From NCBI RefSeq assembly GCF_002091635.1, contig NZ_BDAC01000004.1, positions 1 through 64,000 of the forward strand: a DNA stretch of 64,000 nucleotides, in the 5' to 3' direction. Positions 28,875-37,467 of this stretch are shown here, piece after piece. The notes beneath the pieces were generated by a model. That model searched no databases. It was given only the letters and a program-made list of their open reading frames with translations, and was not told where the DNA came from. The number at the start of each line of letters is the position of its first letter. Position 1 is the stretch's first letter. The position numbers were made by a program, and so were the translations under genes. This DNA is from Pseudomonas indica NBRC 103045 (GTDB lineage: Bacteria > Pseudomonadota > Gammaproteobacteria > Pseudomonadales > Pseudomonadaceae).

Positions 28875-29370
28875 ACCCCTACCCTCTATGTTAGGTGTTG
28901 TTGGAAAGTCCTGAGCCCAACCGATTGCTGAGTTCCTCAGATACTTCTTGTTTCGCCCCCCGGCGAGTTACTTCTGGCAGTCGCCCCAGAAGGTAACCAA
29001 GAGGGCTTGCCCCGGCATACGGCCCCGGCTTCGCCGGGGTTCCCTCGCTCCATCGCCGTTCCGGGGGCCGACCTCGGCGGCCCCGCACGAAGGGCCATCC
29101 CTGGCCAATCGCGCCTCTCGCGGCATCCATGCCGCTCGTCCCCCTACACGACGATTCCGCTCGGCCTCCTGACGGGGCGTCGGAGTTGGCCCAACCTCTT
29201 CTGCAATCTCTCTGGCAATGCCAAAGCGTCAGGATGACTTCGTTACGCCGGGTAGCACGAATCTCCCCTCTCCCGTTTACGGGAGAGGGGCCGGGGGAGA
29301 GGGGTGCGTCACGCAAGCGGCACAACCAATGCAGGCAGAGCTAATTACTTTTCCAACCACATATCCCGTC
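28875..29370. repeat. 496-bp gap with dispersed-repeat-like sequence
   Basis: No gene is supported. The left part contains the near-perfect inverted repeat GTTACTTCTGG (28967-28977) and CCAGAAGGTAAC (28986-28997), followed by TTGCCCCGG and other GC hairpins such as CCCCGGCTTCGCCGGGG near 29023-29039. This style of sequence is familiar as a multi-copy intergenic element in pseudomonads. The right end has a strong hairpin at 29265-29290 (separate entry). The 144-codon minus-strand frame here is Arg/Gly/Pro-rich and looks like an artefact of the repeat. Confidence 0.55.
29265..29290. terminator. Strong hairpin, possible bidirectional terminator
   Basis: CCCCTCTCCC (29265-29274) pairs perfectly with GGGAGAGGGG (29281-29290) around GTTTAC. 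It lies between the convergent YheU and P450 genes, followed by a partial direct repeat GGGGGAGAGGGG. A similar but less perfect C/G-rich hairpin occurs near 1084-1113. There is no T-tract. Confidence 0.5.
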
Positions 29371-30639
29371 CTACGAACCAAACCGCGCCGTAACCGCCAC
29401 CGGCCGGACATTACGGATAACGAAACGACTACGCGGCAACGCCGGCATGCGCACCGGGCTCACGCTCAGGTCCTGGGTATCCGGCACCTCGTAGCGCATC
29501 CAGCGGGTCAGCGCGCGCAGCGCCAGCTTGAGCAGTTCGATGGTGATCCACTCCCCCGGGCAGCGATGGTCGCGACGGTGTTCGCCACCGCCCTGGGTAA
29601 TGAAGTTGAAGGCGCTGCCATCCCAATGCTGGAAGCGCTCCGGCAGGAAATCGTCCGGCCGTTCCCAGGTGCGCGGGTCGCGGTTGGTGCCGAACAGGTC
29701 CAGCAGCACACGGGTTCCTTCCTCGAAGTAATGGCCGCGCCAGTGGAAGCCCTCGCGCACCCGCGCCGCCACGAAGGGGAAGAAGGCATACAGCCGGCGT
29801 ACCTCCTGGGCGAAGGGCTCGATCAGCTCGTCGCGTTCCGCCAGGCGCGCATACCACTGCGGCTGACGATGCAGCTCCAGGGCGGCGAAGATCACGAAAC
29901 GGGCGATCGCCACGGCGGGACGTAGCACGTTCAGCAGTTCCACCGCCGCCACGGCGGGATCGAGCAACCGCTCGTGCTCCCGATGTTCGGCAATGACCTG
30001 AAGCGCCGAACCCGGCGCCGGCACCAGCCGTCCTTCGCGCACCGCCCTCACCTGCTCCGCACACCAGCGTTCGGCCGCCGCCCGCGCCCGGCGCGCCCGC
30101 CAATGTCGCAGCCCGGCCCCGCCGGCACCGTCGATCATCGCCGCCAACCAGGCACGGCAACGCTCCACCTCGTCCCGCATCAGCAAGACTCCGGCCCAGG
30201 CGCAGATGCTGCGACAGAGGATCGTCTGTACTTCGTGGAGCAATACCACCTGCGGGCGGAGCGTCCAGGTTTCGATAGCCTCGCGCCAATGCGCCTCGTT
30301 GAGCCGCAGCAGCTCGCGCATGCGCTCCGGAGTCATCAGGTCCATGAACATCTGCTTGCGCAGCCGGTGCGCCTTGCCGTCCAGCCCCTGTACGCCGCCG
30401 ACACCGAACAGGGTCTTCTGCAGCAAGCGCGGTGCCGCGTTCGTGCGGGTGAACAACGCCGGATCGTAGAACAGCCGGGCCGCCGATTCGCCGCTCAGGC
30501 AGAGCGTGCGCTGCAACAACAGGCGGGTCTCGAACAGATCGCTGCGATAGCGCCGGCAGCGGTCCGGGATGAACCCATACCCCTCGCGCAACAGGGCGAG
30601 CGTGCTGTCCAGGCTTCGATCGCGGGGGATATCGGACAT
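29371..30639 (-). CDS. Cytochrome P450, CYP152-like fatty-acid peroxygenase
   Basis: A 422-residue soluble haem protein. The cysteine ligand is Cys360 in HRCPGEW. In the I-helix, the usual acid-Thr pair is replaced by Arg240-Pro241 in NVLRPAVAIARFV, the hallmark of CYP152 peroxygenases, in which the substrate carboxylate pairs with Arg and hydrogen peroxide is used directly. Hydroxylation or decarboxylation of fatty acids is therefore likely, without a redox partner; none is encoded nearby. The MSDIP start at 30639 follows AGGAGACTCC. It is alone on its strand. Confidence 0.88.
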   Translation of the reverse strand: MSDIPRDRSLDSTLALLREGYGFIPDRCRRYRSDLFETRLLLQRTLCLSGESAARLFYDPALFTRTNAAPRLLQKTLFGVGGVQGLDGKAHRLRKQMFMDLMTPERMRELLRLNEAHWREAIETWTLRPQVVLLHEVQTILCRSICAWAGVLLMRDEVERCRAWLAAMIDGAGGAGLRHWRARRARAAAERWCAEQVRAVREGRLVPAPGSALQVIAEHREHERLLDPAVAAVELLNVLRPAVAIARFVIFAALELHRQPQWYARLAERDELIEPFAQEVRRLYAFFPFVAARVREGFHWRGHYFEEGTRVLLDLFGTNRDPRTWERPDDFLPERFQHWDGSAFNFITQGGGEHRRDHRCPGEWITIELLKLALRALTRWMRYEVPDTQDLSVSPVRMPALPRSRFVIRNVRPVAVTARFGS

Positions 30640-30866
30640 GGAGTCTCCTGGCGAGCCGAAAAAGGGCAAGCCCTGATAGATCGACCATGCCGTGCAGCGA
30701 AGGTTTGCCCACGGGGCGCAAGGGCCGGAATAGAGTGGTTCGCTTGCAGCGAGACGGCAGCCGACCGCTCATGAAAAAGTCCTGAACTGTTTCGCCTGAA
30801 CGCCCTCACACCTTACGAGGGCTGGCGAAAGCCGGCCAGACGTTCAACCCGCAAAAGGAGAACGAC

Positions 30867-31034
30867 ATGCCTAACCGTAATCCCGGCAACTTTGCCAACG
30901 ACCGTGAAAAAGCGTCCGAAGCCGGCCGCAAAGGCGGCCACAACAGTGGCGGCAATTTCGCCAATGACCGCGAAAGAGCCTCGGAAGCCGGCCGCAAGGG
31001 TGGCCAGCACAGCCATGGTGGCGGCCGCAGTTAA
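30867..31034 (+). CDS. KGG-motif stress-induced protein
   Basis: A 55-residue hydrophilic protein made of two tandem copies of a motif, NPGNFANDREKASEAGRKGG then GGNFANDRERASEAGRKGG, followed by QHSHGGGRS. The motif is that of the KGG (general stress protein 10 / GsiB-like) group, which resembles plant LEA proteins and accumulates under stress. The ATG at 30867 has an ideal AAAAGGAG site. A perfect hairpin terminator follows 12 bp after the stop. Confidence 0.92.
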   Translation: MPNRNPGNFANDREKASEAGRKGGHNSGGNFANDRERASEAGRKGGQHSHGGGRS

Positions 31035-31045
31035 CCACCGCTGAT

Positions 31046-31080
31046 ACGAAGAACGGGGGCCCAGGGCCCCCGTTCTTCGT
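31046..31080. terminator. Bidirectional hairpin terminator
   Basis: A 35-base near-perfect palindrome, ACGAAGAACGGGGGCCC then its complement, lies between the convergent KGG and permease genes. It is GC-rich with A/T at the outer ends and would end transcripts from both sides. Confidence 0.85.
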
Positions 31081-31090
31081 CGTGGCGCGT

Positions 31091-31525
31091 TCATTTTTCC
31101 GGCGACTCGGGTTCTTCGACGCCATCGATGATGTTCTTCACTTCGTTGTCGTCGCACTCGGCCTGCCGGCCCAGCTCGACGTAACGCTTGCGCATTTTCT
31201 TCAGTTGCTTCGCATCCCGCTCGTCGAGGTCGAGCAACGCCGTCTGCGCGTCCTTGCTGACCCGCAGTAGCTCGTCGAGCTTGATGTGCAGTGCATCGTT
31301 GTCGCGGTTCTGGGTGTTCTGGATGAGGAACACCATGAGGAACGTGATGATCGTGGTGGATGTATTGACGATCAGTTGCCAGGTATCGTTGAAGTGAAAC
31401 AGCGGCCCGGTCGCAGCCCAGATCACCAGGCCCAGCACCGCGATCTTGAAGGTGCTGGCGCTGCCCGCCCACTCCGACAGACGCTCGGCCCAACGTTCGA
31501 ATCTGCTTTTTTTCTTGGTCGCCAT
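31091..31525 (-). CDS. Low-affinity iron permease family protein
   Basis: A 144-residue protein with two membrane segments (STFKIAVLGLVIWAATGPLF and NTSTTIITFLMVFLIQNTQNRD) flanked by a basic N-terminus and a long charged C-terminal helix. The TSTTIITFLMVFLIQNTQNRD core is the signature of the PF04120 family, named after the yeast Fet4 protein but mostly uncharacterised in bacteria. Transport of iron is not established by this short form. The ATG at 31525 has GGGAGAACCCTG upstream. Confidence 0.85.
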   Translation of the reverse strand: MATKKKSRFERWAERLSEWAGSASTFKIAVLGLVIWAATGPLFHFNDTWQLIVNTSTTIITFLMVFLIQNTQNRDNDALHIKLDELLRVSKDAQTALLDLDERDAKQLKKMRKRYVELGRQAECDDNEVKNIIDGVEEPESPEK

Positions 31526-31610
31526 CAGGGTTCTCCCATTTCAACACCTAAAGGTTCCGACCCAAACCCAGCGCGGGAATTCAGAACGGCACGCCGAAAG
31601 GGAGAGCGGA

Positions 31611-32321
31611 TCAGCGCCTGCCAGCCCTGCGGACCGGGCAACGCGATTTATCCAGCGGCCCTACGTAAGGGTTGCCCCAGCCCATCACGCAACCGACCCG
31701 CTGGTTGCGCTGGCGCTCCCAGGTCTCGACCGGATACTGCTTGCTCCAGACCGTGAACAACTGGCGATCCTGCTTGGACAGGCGCAGGCCGTAGCGCTCG
31801 CTCATGTAGAAATAGGTGCGCGCGATCATTCCGCGGATCGCCGTGCGTGGCATGACTTTGCGTGCATCGAAATCCACCACCGTCTGGCAGGCACCGTACT
31901 GGCCGTGGCGCTGCGGCAACCAGGCGAAACTGAAGTTGCTGCGATCGCCGTTCACCTCGCCGATGCTCGGCACCAAGTTGTGCAGATCGGCTTCAGCCCG
32001 GCGATAGGCTTCGTCGTTCTTCGCGCAATTGCTACGTCCGCCGTGCTGCCAGCAGCGACGCTGATGGCCGATCACCCAGGCCGGCACGATGTGTTCCCAC
32101 TCCACGCGCCGGGCCCGCTTTGGATTCTTGCGCGGCACGTAGCCGCAACTGGCCAGGTCGACCCGTTCGCCCCGGTACTTGCAGCCGCAATAGAACTCGG
32201 TGGATTGCTTTTCGTAGAGCGTCCAGCCGATTCGCTTGGCTTCGGAGAAGCTTCGCGGCGCATCAGCCAGCGCGGGCAGGGAGAGAACGACGGCAAGCAG
32301 AAGAGAGAAACGCAACGGCAT
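31611..32321 (-). CDS. Exported endonuclease I family nuclease
   Basis: A 236-residue secreted nuclease. The signal peptide is MPLRFSLLLAVVLSLPALADA. The beta-beta-alpha metal core shows VEWEHIVPAWVIG (catalytic His), DLHNLVPSIGEVNGDRSNFSF, and paired cysteines (YCGCKYRG, ASCGY, RCWQHGGRSNC). Endonuclease I degrades DNA in the periplasm or outside the cell. The ATG at 32321 was chosen over a GTG three codons upstream for its spacing to a GAG site; the difference is minor. Confidence 0.9.
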   Translation of the reverse strand: MPLRFSLLLAVVLSLPALADAPRSFSEAKRIGWTLYEKQSTEFYCGCKYRGERVDLASCGYVPRKNPKRARRVEWEHIVPAWVIGHQRRCWQHGGRSNCAKNDEAYRRAEADLHNLVPSIGEVNGDRSNFSFAWLPQRHGQYGACQTVVDFDARKVMPRTAIRGMIARTYFYMSERYGLRLSKQDRQLFTVWSKQYPVETWERQRNQRVGCVMGWGNPYVGPLDKSRCPVRRAGRR

Positions 32322-32450
32322 GGGCGGCACTCAAAAGCGCCGCATGTTACCCGCCCGACATTTTTTGCCAATCCTGGCAGGAAGATGGCAAAAACCAGAT
32401 CACAGATTACACGGCATCACGGCCACGCCAAGGCCGGTTCAGATTGCCGC

Positions 32451-32479
32451 CGACACGCAGTAGATCGTAAACAGGTTCT
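32451..32479 (-). repeat. Solo end of a MITE-like element
   Basis: This 29-base segment matches 27 of 29 bases of the right end of the MITE-like element at 50987-51142 (51114-51142), including the terminal repeat CGTAAACAGGTTCT. Only one end is present; no matching inverted end or core was found in the 130 bp to the left. Its outer base is also the last base of the TGA stop codon of the neighbouring gene, the same junction as at the complete copy. Confidence 0.75.
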
Positions 32480-32709
32480 CAGCCCTTGCTGTGCTCCTTC
32501 GAAGTAGGTCCACCCCGGGCAACCCCCTGCGGGCCGGAAATACCCCAGAGAATCAGCCCGACCACCGGCACCATGGCGATCAGGAATGCCCAGACGAACT
32601 TGGCATCCGTGCCGGCATCGCTGCGGAAAACGCTGACGATCGCCCACAGGTCGAAGCAGATGAGGATCACCGCGACGAACATCAGAAAAAACACCAGGCC
32701 CTCGCTCAT
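32479..32709 (-). CDS. Small membrane protein with PLDc_N-like domain
   Basis: A 76-residue protein with two hydrophobic helices (LVFFLMFVAVILICFDLWAIVSVF and FVWAFLIAMVPVVGLILWGISGP), the pattern of the phospholipase D N-terminal (PLDc_N) domain found alone in many small membrane proteins. No catalytic domain is present. Function is unknown. The ATG at 32709 has GGAGGAATCGTC upstream. Its stop codon overlaps a solo transposon-like end by one base. Confidence 0.8.
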   Translation of the reverse strand: MSEGLVFFLMFVAVILICFDLWAIVSVFRSDAGTDAKFVWAFLIAMVPVVGLILWGISGPQGVARGGPTSKEHSKG

Positions 32710-32924
32710 GACGATTCCTCCCAGTGGCTCTTAATAGTTCTGGCCATGCACGAACCGGACAGTTCAACCGGGCCGACCACCGTGGTAGGCGGTCGTTTCC
32801 CACCTCGGAAATCAACTATTGTTCCTTTTGTGCTCGGGTCCGCAATTTTTTCGTGCCCGATCACACGCCATCGATTTCCAGAGAAGGTTATTTCTAGCGC
32901 CTTTCCAAAAAGGAGGAAGACCGC

Positions 32925-33260
32925 ATGGATTGTGCTCGTATGGCGCAGCTCGCCCAGACCCTGGTCAGGCAGCATCGACAGACAGCCGATGCACCTCCCG
33001 GCATACCCGGCTACCGCTGGTTCCTCGAAGGCGCAGCCGAAACGGGGTTCGCCGAACCCGGCCGTGGCGGCGATCCCAAGTTCGCCAGTCGCTCGCGGGA
33101 ATGGATATTTTCGGCGGACCTTCCGCAACTGCGACGCTGGATGCACACCATCCTCTATGCCGAACGCTGGACCGAGCACTGGCCTGCGTTCGTCGACCAG
33201 GCGTTGCAGAACGGACAACTGGAAGCCTTCGCAGAGCGCCTCGAACAGTTGGAGGGCTAG
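32925..33260 (+). CDS. Conserved hypothetical protein, 111 residues
   Basis: A soluble 111-residue protein with Trp-rich helices (GYRWFLEG, REWIFSADLPQLRRWMHTILYAERWTEHWPAFVDQAL). The pattern recalls DUF6508-like bacterial proteins of unknown function, but I cannot confirm this. The ATG at 32925 has an ideal AAGGAGG site. It lies alone between the small membrane protein gene and the FAN1 gene; REP-like repeats follow it. Confidence 0.7.
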   Translation: MDCARMAQLAQTLVRQHRQTADAPPGIPGYRWFLEGAAETGFAEPGRGGDPKFASRSREWIFSADLPQLRRWMHTILYAERWTEHWPAFVDQALQNGQLEAFAERLEQLEG

Positions 33261-33289
33261 GATGCAGCGCCGTCCGGGAATCCGATATC

Positions 33290-33393
33290 CCGGATGGCGC
33301 TGCGCTTATCCGGGCTACGGCGAGACGAGCCCACTGATCCAACGAAGCCATCTCACCACGTCACTGCGCTTGTAGGGGCGAATTCATTCGCCC
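33290..33393. repeat. REP-like repeats upstream of the FAN1 gene
   Basis: CCGGATGGCGCTGCGCTTATC... GGGCTACG (33290-33319) is the inverted relative of the repeat at 3775-3804. GGCGAATTCATTCGCC (33377-33392) is a full copy of the second repeat family. Together with 33394-33508 they fill the gap before the FAN1 gene, in which the last 70 bases are AT-rich and probably hold its promoter. Confidence 0.6.
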
Positions 33394-33508
33394 AACGAGC
33401 CCCGCCGAACACCGCCCTCCCCCGCTCCACCCATCGAATTCCGTTTGCCAAGCTAAGCGGCACGCTGATATCTGTATAAACAGACAGTAAAAAACAGCGA
33501 CCCCTTCC

Positions 33509-35146
33509 ATGCTCCGCACCCTCGACGATCCCTTTTACTACCTGAACAACTTCCAGCAGGTACTGCTGTGGATCGAGGCCCGCTACGACGACCTGCTGAA
33601 CGCGGAAGAACGCCTCTTCATCTCTACCTTCCCCACCCTGCCGCAAGCGGCCCGGGCTCTGCTGGTGCGCATGGTGATGCGCAAGGGCACGCTGTTCCGC
33701 GCCGGCAAGCTGGTCTACCCGGAAATCGGCCCGGCGCCGGAGGCTGTCCAACCGCTGGTGGACCTGGGTTGGGTGGATGCGTCTCCGCCGCTGGACCTGC
33801 CGCAACTGTTCGCCCTGCTGACCAAACCCGAAATCCGCGCCCATTTCGCCGTGCGGCCGGACCTGCGCAAGGCCGAGCAGCTCCAAGCCCTTCTGTCGGA
33901 CCACCCGCACGCACGTGCCTTCGAGGATTGGTGCCCCGGCAGCGACGACCGCGTCTACGCACTGACGATCATGGACCTCTGCGACCGCCTGCGCCTGATG
34001 TTCTTCGGCAACCTGCACCAGGACTGGTCGGAGTTCGTCCTCGCCGACCTGGGTATCTACCTCTACGAAAAGATCGAGCTGGACGCCGGCTCCCGCGGCT
34101 TTCGCGAGCGCCGCGACCTGGAAGACTGCCTGCATCTGCACCGTTGCCGCGAGCGCTTCGAGCGGGGCGAAGCGCTCGCCGAGGTGCTTGCCGACATCCC
34201 CCGCGAGGCCTGCCCCAACCCCTGGATCGAACAGCGCCGCGCCAAGCTGCTGTTCCTCATCGCCCAGCACTGCGAACGGCTCGGCGAGTTCGATGCGGCG
34301 CTGGCGCTGTACGCCGAATGCGCCTACCCCGGCGCGCGGGGGCGACGCATCCGCGTACTGGAACGCAGCGAGCGTTTCGCCGAAGCCCTGGCGCTGGCCC
34401 GCCAGGTCGAACAGGCGCCGGAAAGCGAAGCCGAGCGCCAGCACCTGCAACGCATCCTGCCGCGCCTGCAACGCCAGCTCGGCCTGCCCAAGGCGCCCAA
34501 GGCCACCCGCCCGGCGGTGGAACGGCTCGACTTGAGCCTCCCCCGCCCCGAGGCCCTGTCGGTGGAAGGCGCGGTGTTGCTGCATCTGCACCACAGCGAT
34601 GGCCCGGTGCACTACGTCGAGAACACCCTGATCAACGCCCTGTTCGGCCTGCTCTGCTGGGAAGCGATCTTCGTCGCGCTGCCCGGCGCATTCTTCCATC
34701 CGTTCCACATCGGCCCGGCGGACCTGCACGCCCCAGACTTCCGCCAGCGCCGCGCCGCCCTGTTCGACGCCTGCCTGGCGCAACTGGGCAGCGACGCCTA
34801 CAAGGACACCATCCGCCGCCACTACCGGGCCAAACAGGGCATCCTCTCGCCGTTCGTGCACTGGGGCGCCCTCGATGACGCACTGCTGGAACTGGCCCTG
34901 CACTGCCTGCCGGCCACGCACCTGCGACACTGGTTCGAGCGCATCCTGCAGGACATCAAGGCCAACCGTGCCGGGCTGCCGGACCTGATCCAGTTCTGGC
35001 CCGCGCAACGGCGCTACCGGATGATCGAAGTGAAAGGCCCCGGCGATCGCCTGCAGGACAACCAGTTGCGCTGGCTGGACTTCTGCGCCCGGCACGACAT
35101 GCCGGTGGCGGTCTGCTACGTGCAATGGGCGGACGCGGTCAATTGA
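33509..35146 (+). CDS. FAN1-like VRR-NUC structure-specific nuclease
   Basis: A 545-residue nuclease homologous to bacterial FAN1. The N-terminal SAP-like and TPR-like helical regions lead to a C-terminal VRR-NUC domain of PD-(D/E)XK type, with Asp492 in AGLPDLIQFW and Glu507-Val508-Lys509 in MIEVKGPGD, followed by LQDNQLRWLDF. FAN1 removes nucleotides near 5' flaps and interstrand crosslinks; the P. aeruginosa homologue has been studied structurally. The next gene, a nuclease-helicase, overlaps its stop codon, so the pair is co-translated. Confidence 0.93.
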   Translation: MLRTLDDPFYYLNNFQQVLLWIEARYDDLLNAEERLFISTFPTLPQAARALLVRMVMRKGTLFRAGKLVYPEIGPAPEAVQPLVDLGWVDASPPLDLPQLFALLTKPEIRAHFAVRPDLRKAEQLQALLSDHPHARAFEDWCPGSDDRVYALTIMDLCDRLRLMFFGNLHQDWSEFVLADLGIYLYEKIELDAGSRGFRERRDLEDCLHLHRCRERFERGEALAEVLADIPREACPNPWIEQRRAKLLFLIAQHCERLGEFDAALALYAECAYPGARGRRIRVLERSERFAEALALARQVEQAPESEAERQHLQRILPRLQRQLGLPKAPKATRPAVERLDLSLPRPEALSVEGAVLLHLHHSDGPVHYVENTLINALFGLLCWEAIFVALPGAFFHPFHIGPADLHAPDFRQRRAALFDACLAQLGSDAYKDTIRRHYRAKQGILSPFVHWGALDDALLELALHCLPATHLRHWFERILQDIKANRAGLPDLIQFWPAQRRYRMIEVKGPGDRLQDNQLRWLDFCARHDMPVAVCYVQWADAVN

Positions 35147-37440
35147 GCTACATCGTCGCCGTCCGCGCGCTCTGCGAGTTCACCGCCAAGGCGGGTGATC
35201 TCGACCTGCGCTTCACCCCCTCGCCCAGTGCCCAGGAAGGCATGGCCGGCCACGCCCTGGTGGCCTCCCGGCGCAACGCCGAATACCTGGCCGAACTGCC
35301 GCTGGCCGGCGACTACAAGCAGCTGCACGTGCGCGGCCGGGCCGATGGCTACGACCCCACGCTCAACCGTTTGGAAGAGGTGAAGACCTACCGTGGCGAC
35401 CTCGCCCGGATGCCGGACAACCACCGCGCCCTGCACTGGGCCCAGGCCAAGGTCTATGGCTGGCTGCTGTGCCAGGCGCGGGGCCTGGCCGAGGTGGACG
35501 TGGCGCTGGTCTACTTCGATATACACAGCCAGAAGGAAACCGTGCTGGTGGAGCGCTGCTCCGCCGATGCGCTGCGGGATTTCTTCGAAACGCACTGCGA
35601 ACGCTTCCTGCAATGGGCCGTGCAGGAACTCGCCCACCGTGCCGAACGCGACCGGGCGCTGGAGGCCCTGCGCTTCCCCCATGCGGACTTCCGCAGCGGC
35701 CAACGTGAACTGGCGGAAGCCGTGTACAAGGCCGCCAGCACCGGCTGCTGCCTGATGGCCCAGGCGCCCACCGGAATCGGCAAGACCCTCGGCACCCTGT
35801 TCCCGCTGCTCAAGGCGGCCCCACGCCAGGGCCTGGACCGGCTGTTCTTTCTTGCCGCCAAAACCCCCGGCCGCCAGCTCGCCCTGGATGCCGCGCGCCT
35901 GCTGGAGGCGAACGCGCCGGGCCTGCCGCTGCGGGTGCTGGAACTGACCGCCCGCGACAAGGCCTGCGAGCACCCGGACAAGGCCTGCCACGGCGAATCC
36001 TGTCCGCTCGCCCAAGGCTTCTACGACCGCCTGCCCGCCGCCCGGAGGGCTGCGCTGGAGCGCGTCTGGCTGGACCGCGACAGCGTGCGCGAGGTAGCGC
36101 TCGAGCACGCCGTCTGCCCCTATTACCTCGCCCAGGAACTGGCGCGCTGGGCCGACCTGCAAGTGGGCGACTACAACTACTACTTCGACGTCAGCGCCCT
36201 GCTCCACGGCCTGACCCAAGCCAACCAGTGGCGCGTCGGCGTGCTGGTGGACGAGGCGCACAACCTGCTGGAACGGGCCCGGCGCATGTACAGCGCCGAA
36301 CTCGACCAGGCCGGCTTCGACACCCTGCGCCGCGAGGCTCCAGCCTCTCTGAAGAAGCCGCTGGAACGGATCAACCGAACCTGGCGCGAGCTGAGCAAGG
36401 ACGACGACACCCCCTACCAGGCCTTGCCGACCCTGCCCGGAAAGTTCATCGCCAGCCTGCAATCGGCCATTACCGACATCACCAATCACTTCGGCGAGCA
36501 CCCTACCCAGGTGCATGGCGCGCTGCTGGACTTCTACTTCGAGGCTATGCACTTCTGCCGCATGGCCGACACCTTCGACAGCCACACCCTGTTCGACATC
36601 AGACGCCGGCCGGGTACGCGCGGCCGCAGCCTATCCACCCTGTGCCTGCGCAACCTGGTACCGGCGCCCTACCTTCAACCGCGCTTCGCCGCCACCCGCA
36701 GCACCGTGCTGTTCTCTGCCACCCTGAGCCCACGGCATTTCCATGGCGACCTGCTCGGCCTGCCGGAAAACACGCCCTGGGTGGACGTGCAGTCGCCGTT
36801 CAGCGCGGGGCAACTGGCGGTCCGCGTGGTGGGCTCCATCTCCACCCGTTTCCAGCACCGCACCGCCTCCCTGGAACCCATCGCGGAACTGATGGCGCGC
36901 CAATTCGAGGAGCGGCCAGGCAACTACCTGGCGTTCTTCAGCAGCTTCGACTACTTGCAACAGACACTGGAACGCTTCGCTGCGCGCTTCCCGCATATCC
37001 CGCTGTGGACGCAATCGCGGCGCATGGACGAACCGGCGCGCCAGGCCTTTCTCGAACGCTTCGTCGAAGGCGGCCAGGGCATCGGCTTCGCCGTACTCGG
37101 CGGCGCTTTCGGCGAGGGCATCGACCTGCCCGGCGACCGTCTGATCGGCGCCTTCGTCGCCACCCTCGGCCTGCCGCAACTCAACCCGGTGAACGAACAG
37201 ATCCGCCAGCGCATGGACCAGTTGTTCGGCGCCGGCTACGACTACACCTACCTCTACCCCGGCCTGCAGAAAGTGGTACAGGCCGCCGGCCGGGTGATCC
37301 GCACCCGCGAGGACCGCGGCGTGCTCTACCTGATCGACGACCGCTTCGCCCGCCGCGAGGTGATGCGGTTGCTACCGGGGTGGTGGAAGGTTGAGCGTAG
37401 CGATAGTCATGAGAGTGCCGCTATCCGCTTGGGCGAATAA
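35143..37440 (+). CDS. XPD/DinG-like helicase with N-terminal nuclease domain
   Basis: A 765-residue superfamily-2 helicase. The N-terminal 200 residues look like a Cas4/RecB-type PD-(D/E)XK nuclease: Asp68 in GRADGY, Glu79-Val80-Lys81, and Gln101 in HWAQAKVYG. The helicase has Walker A QAPTGIGKT (Lys214), DEAHN and QAAGRVIRTREDRG motifs; Cys residues in CEHPDKACHGESC and VCPYY suggest an iron-sulfur cluster as in XPD/DinG. The TTG start at 35143 overlaps the FAN1 stop by four bases and yields the LSYIVAVRALCEFTAK start seen in relatives; an ATG at 35125 is the alternative. Genes for FAN1 and this helicase are adjacent in P. aeruginosa as remembered. Confidence 0.88.
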   Translation: MSYIVAVRALCEFTAKAGDLDLRFTPSPSAQEGMAGHALVASRRNAEYLAELPLAGDYKQLHVRGRADGYDPTLNRLEEVKTYRGDLARMPDNHRALHWAQAKVYGWLLCQARGLAEVDVALVYFDIHSQKETVLVERCSADALRDFFETHCERFLQWAVQELAHRAERDRALEALRFPHADFRSGQRELAEAVYKAASTGCCLMAQAPTGIGKTLGTLFPLLKAAPRQGLDRLFFLAAKTPGRQLALDAARLLEANAPGLPLRVLELTARDKACEHPDKACHGESCPLAQGFYDRLPAARRAALERVWLDRDSVREVALEHAVCPYYLAQELARWADLQVGDYNYYFDVSALLHGLTQANQWRVGVLVDEAHNLLERARRMYSAELDQAGFDTLRREAPASLKKPLERINRTWRELSKDDDTPYQALPTLPGKFIASLQSAITDITNHFGEHPTQVHGALLDFYFEAMHFCRMADTFDSHTLFDIRRRPGTRGRSLSTLCLRNLVPAPYLQPRFAATRSTVLFSATLSPRHFHGDLLGLPENTPWVDVQSPFSAGQLAVRVVGSISTRFQHRTASLEPIAELMARQFEERPGNYLAFFSSFDYLQQTLERFAARFPHIPLWTQSRRMDEPARQAFLERFVEGGQGIGFAVLGGAFGEGIDLPGDRLIGAFVATLGLPQLNPVNEQIRQRMDQLFGAGYDYTYLYPGLQKVVQAAGRVIRTREDRGVLYLIDDRFARREVMRLLPGWWKVERSDSHESAAIRLGE

Positions 37441-37467
37441 TTCGCCCACACACAGACCGACGGCTTC

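Noticed and set aside
28891-29325. 144-codon minus-strand open frame
   Set aside because: Falls within dispersed-repeat-like sequence, Arg/Gly/Pro-rich, no ribosome binding site.
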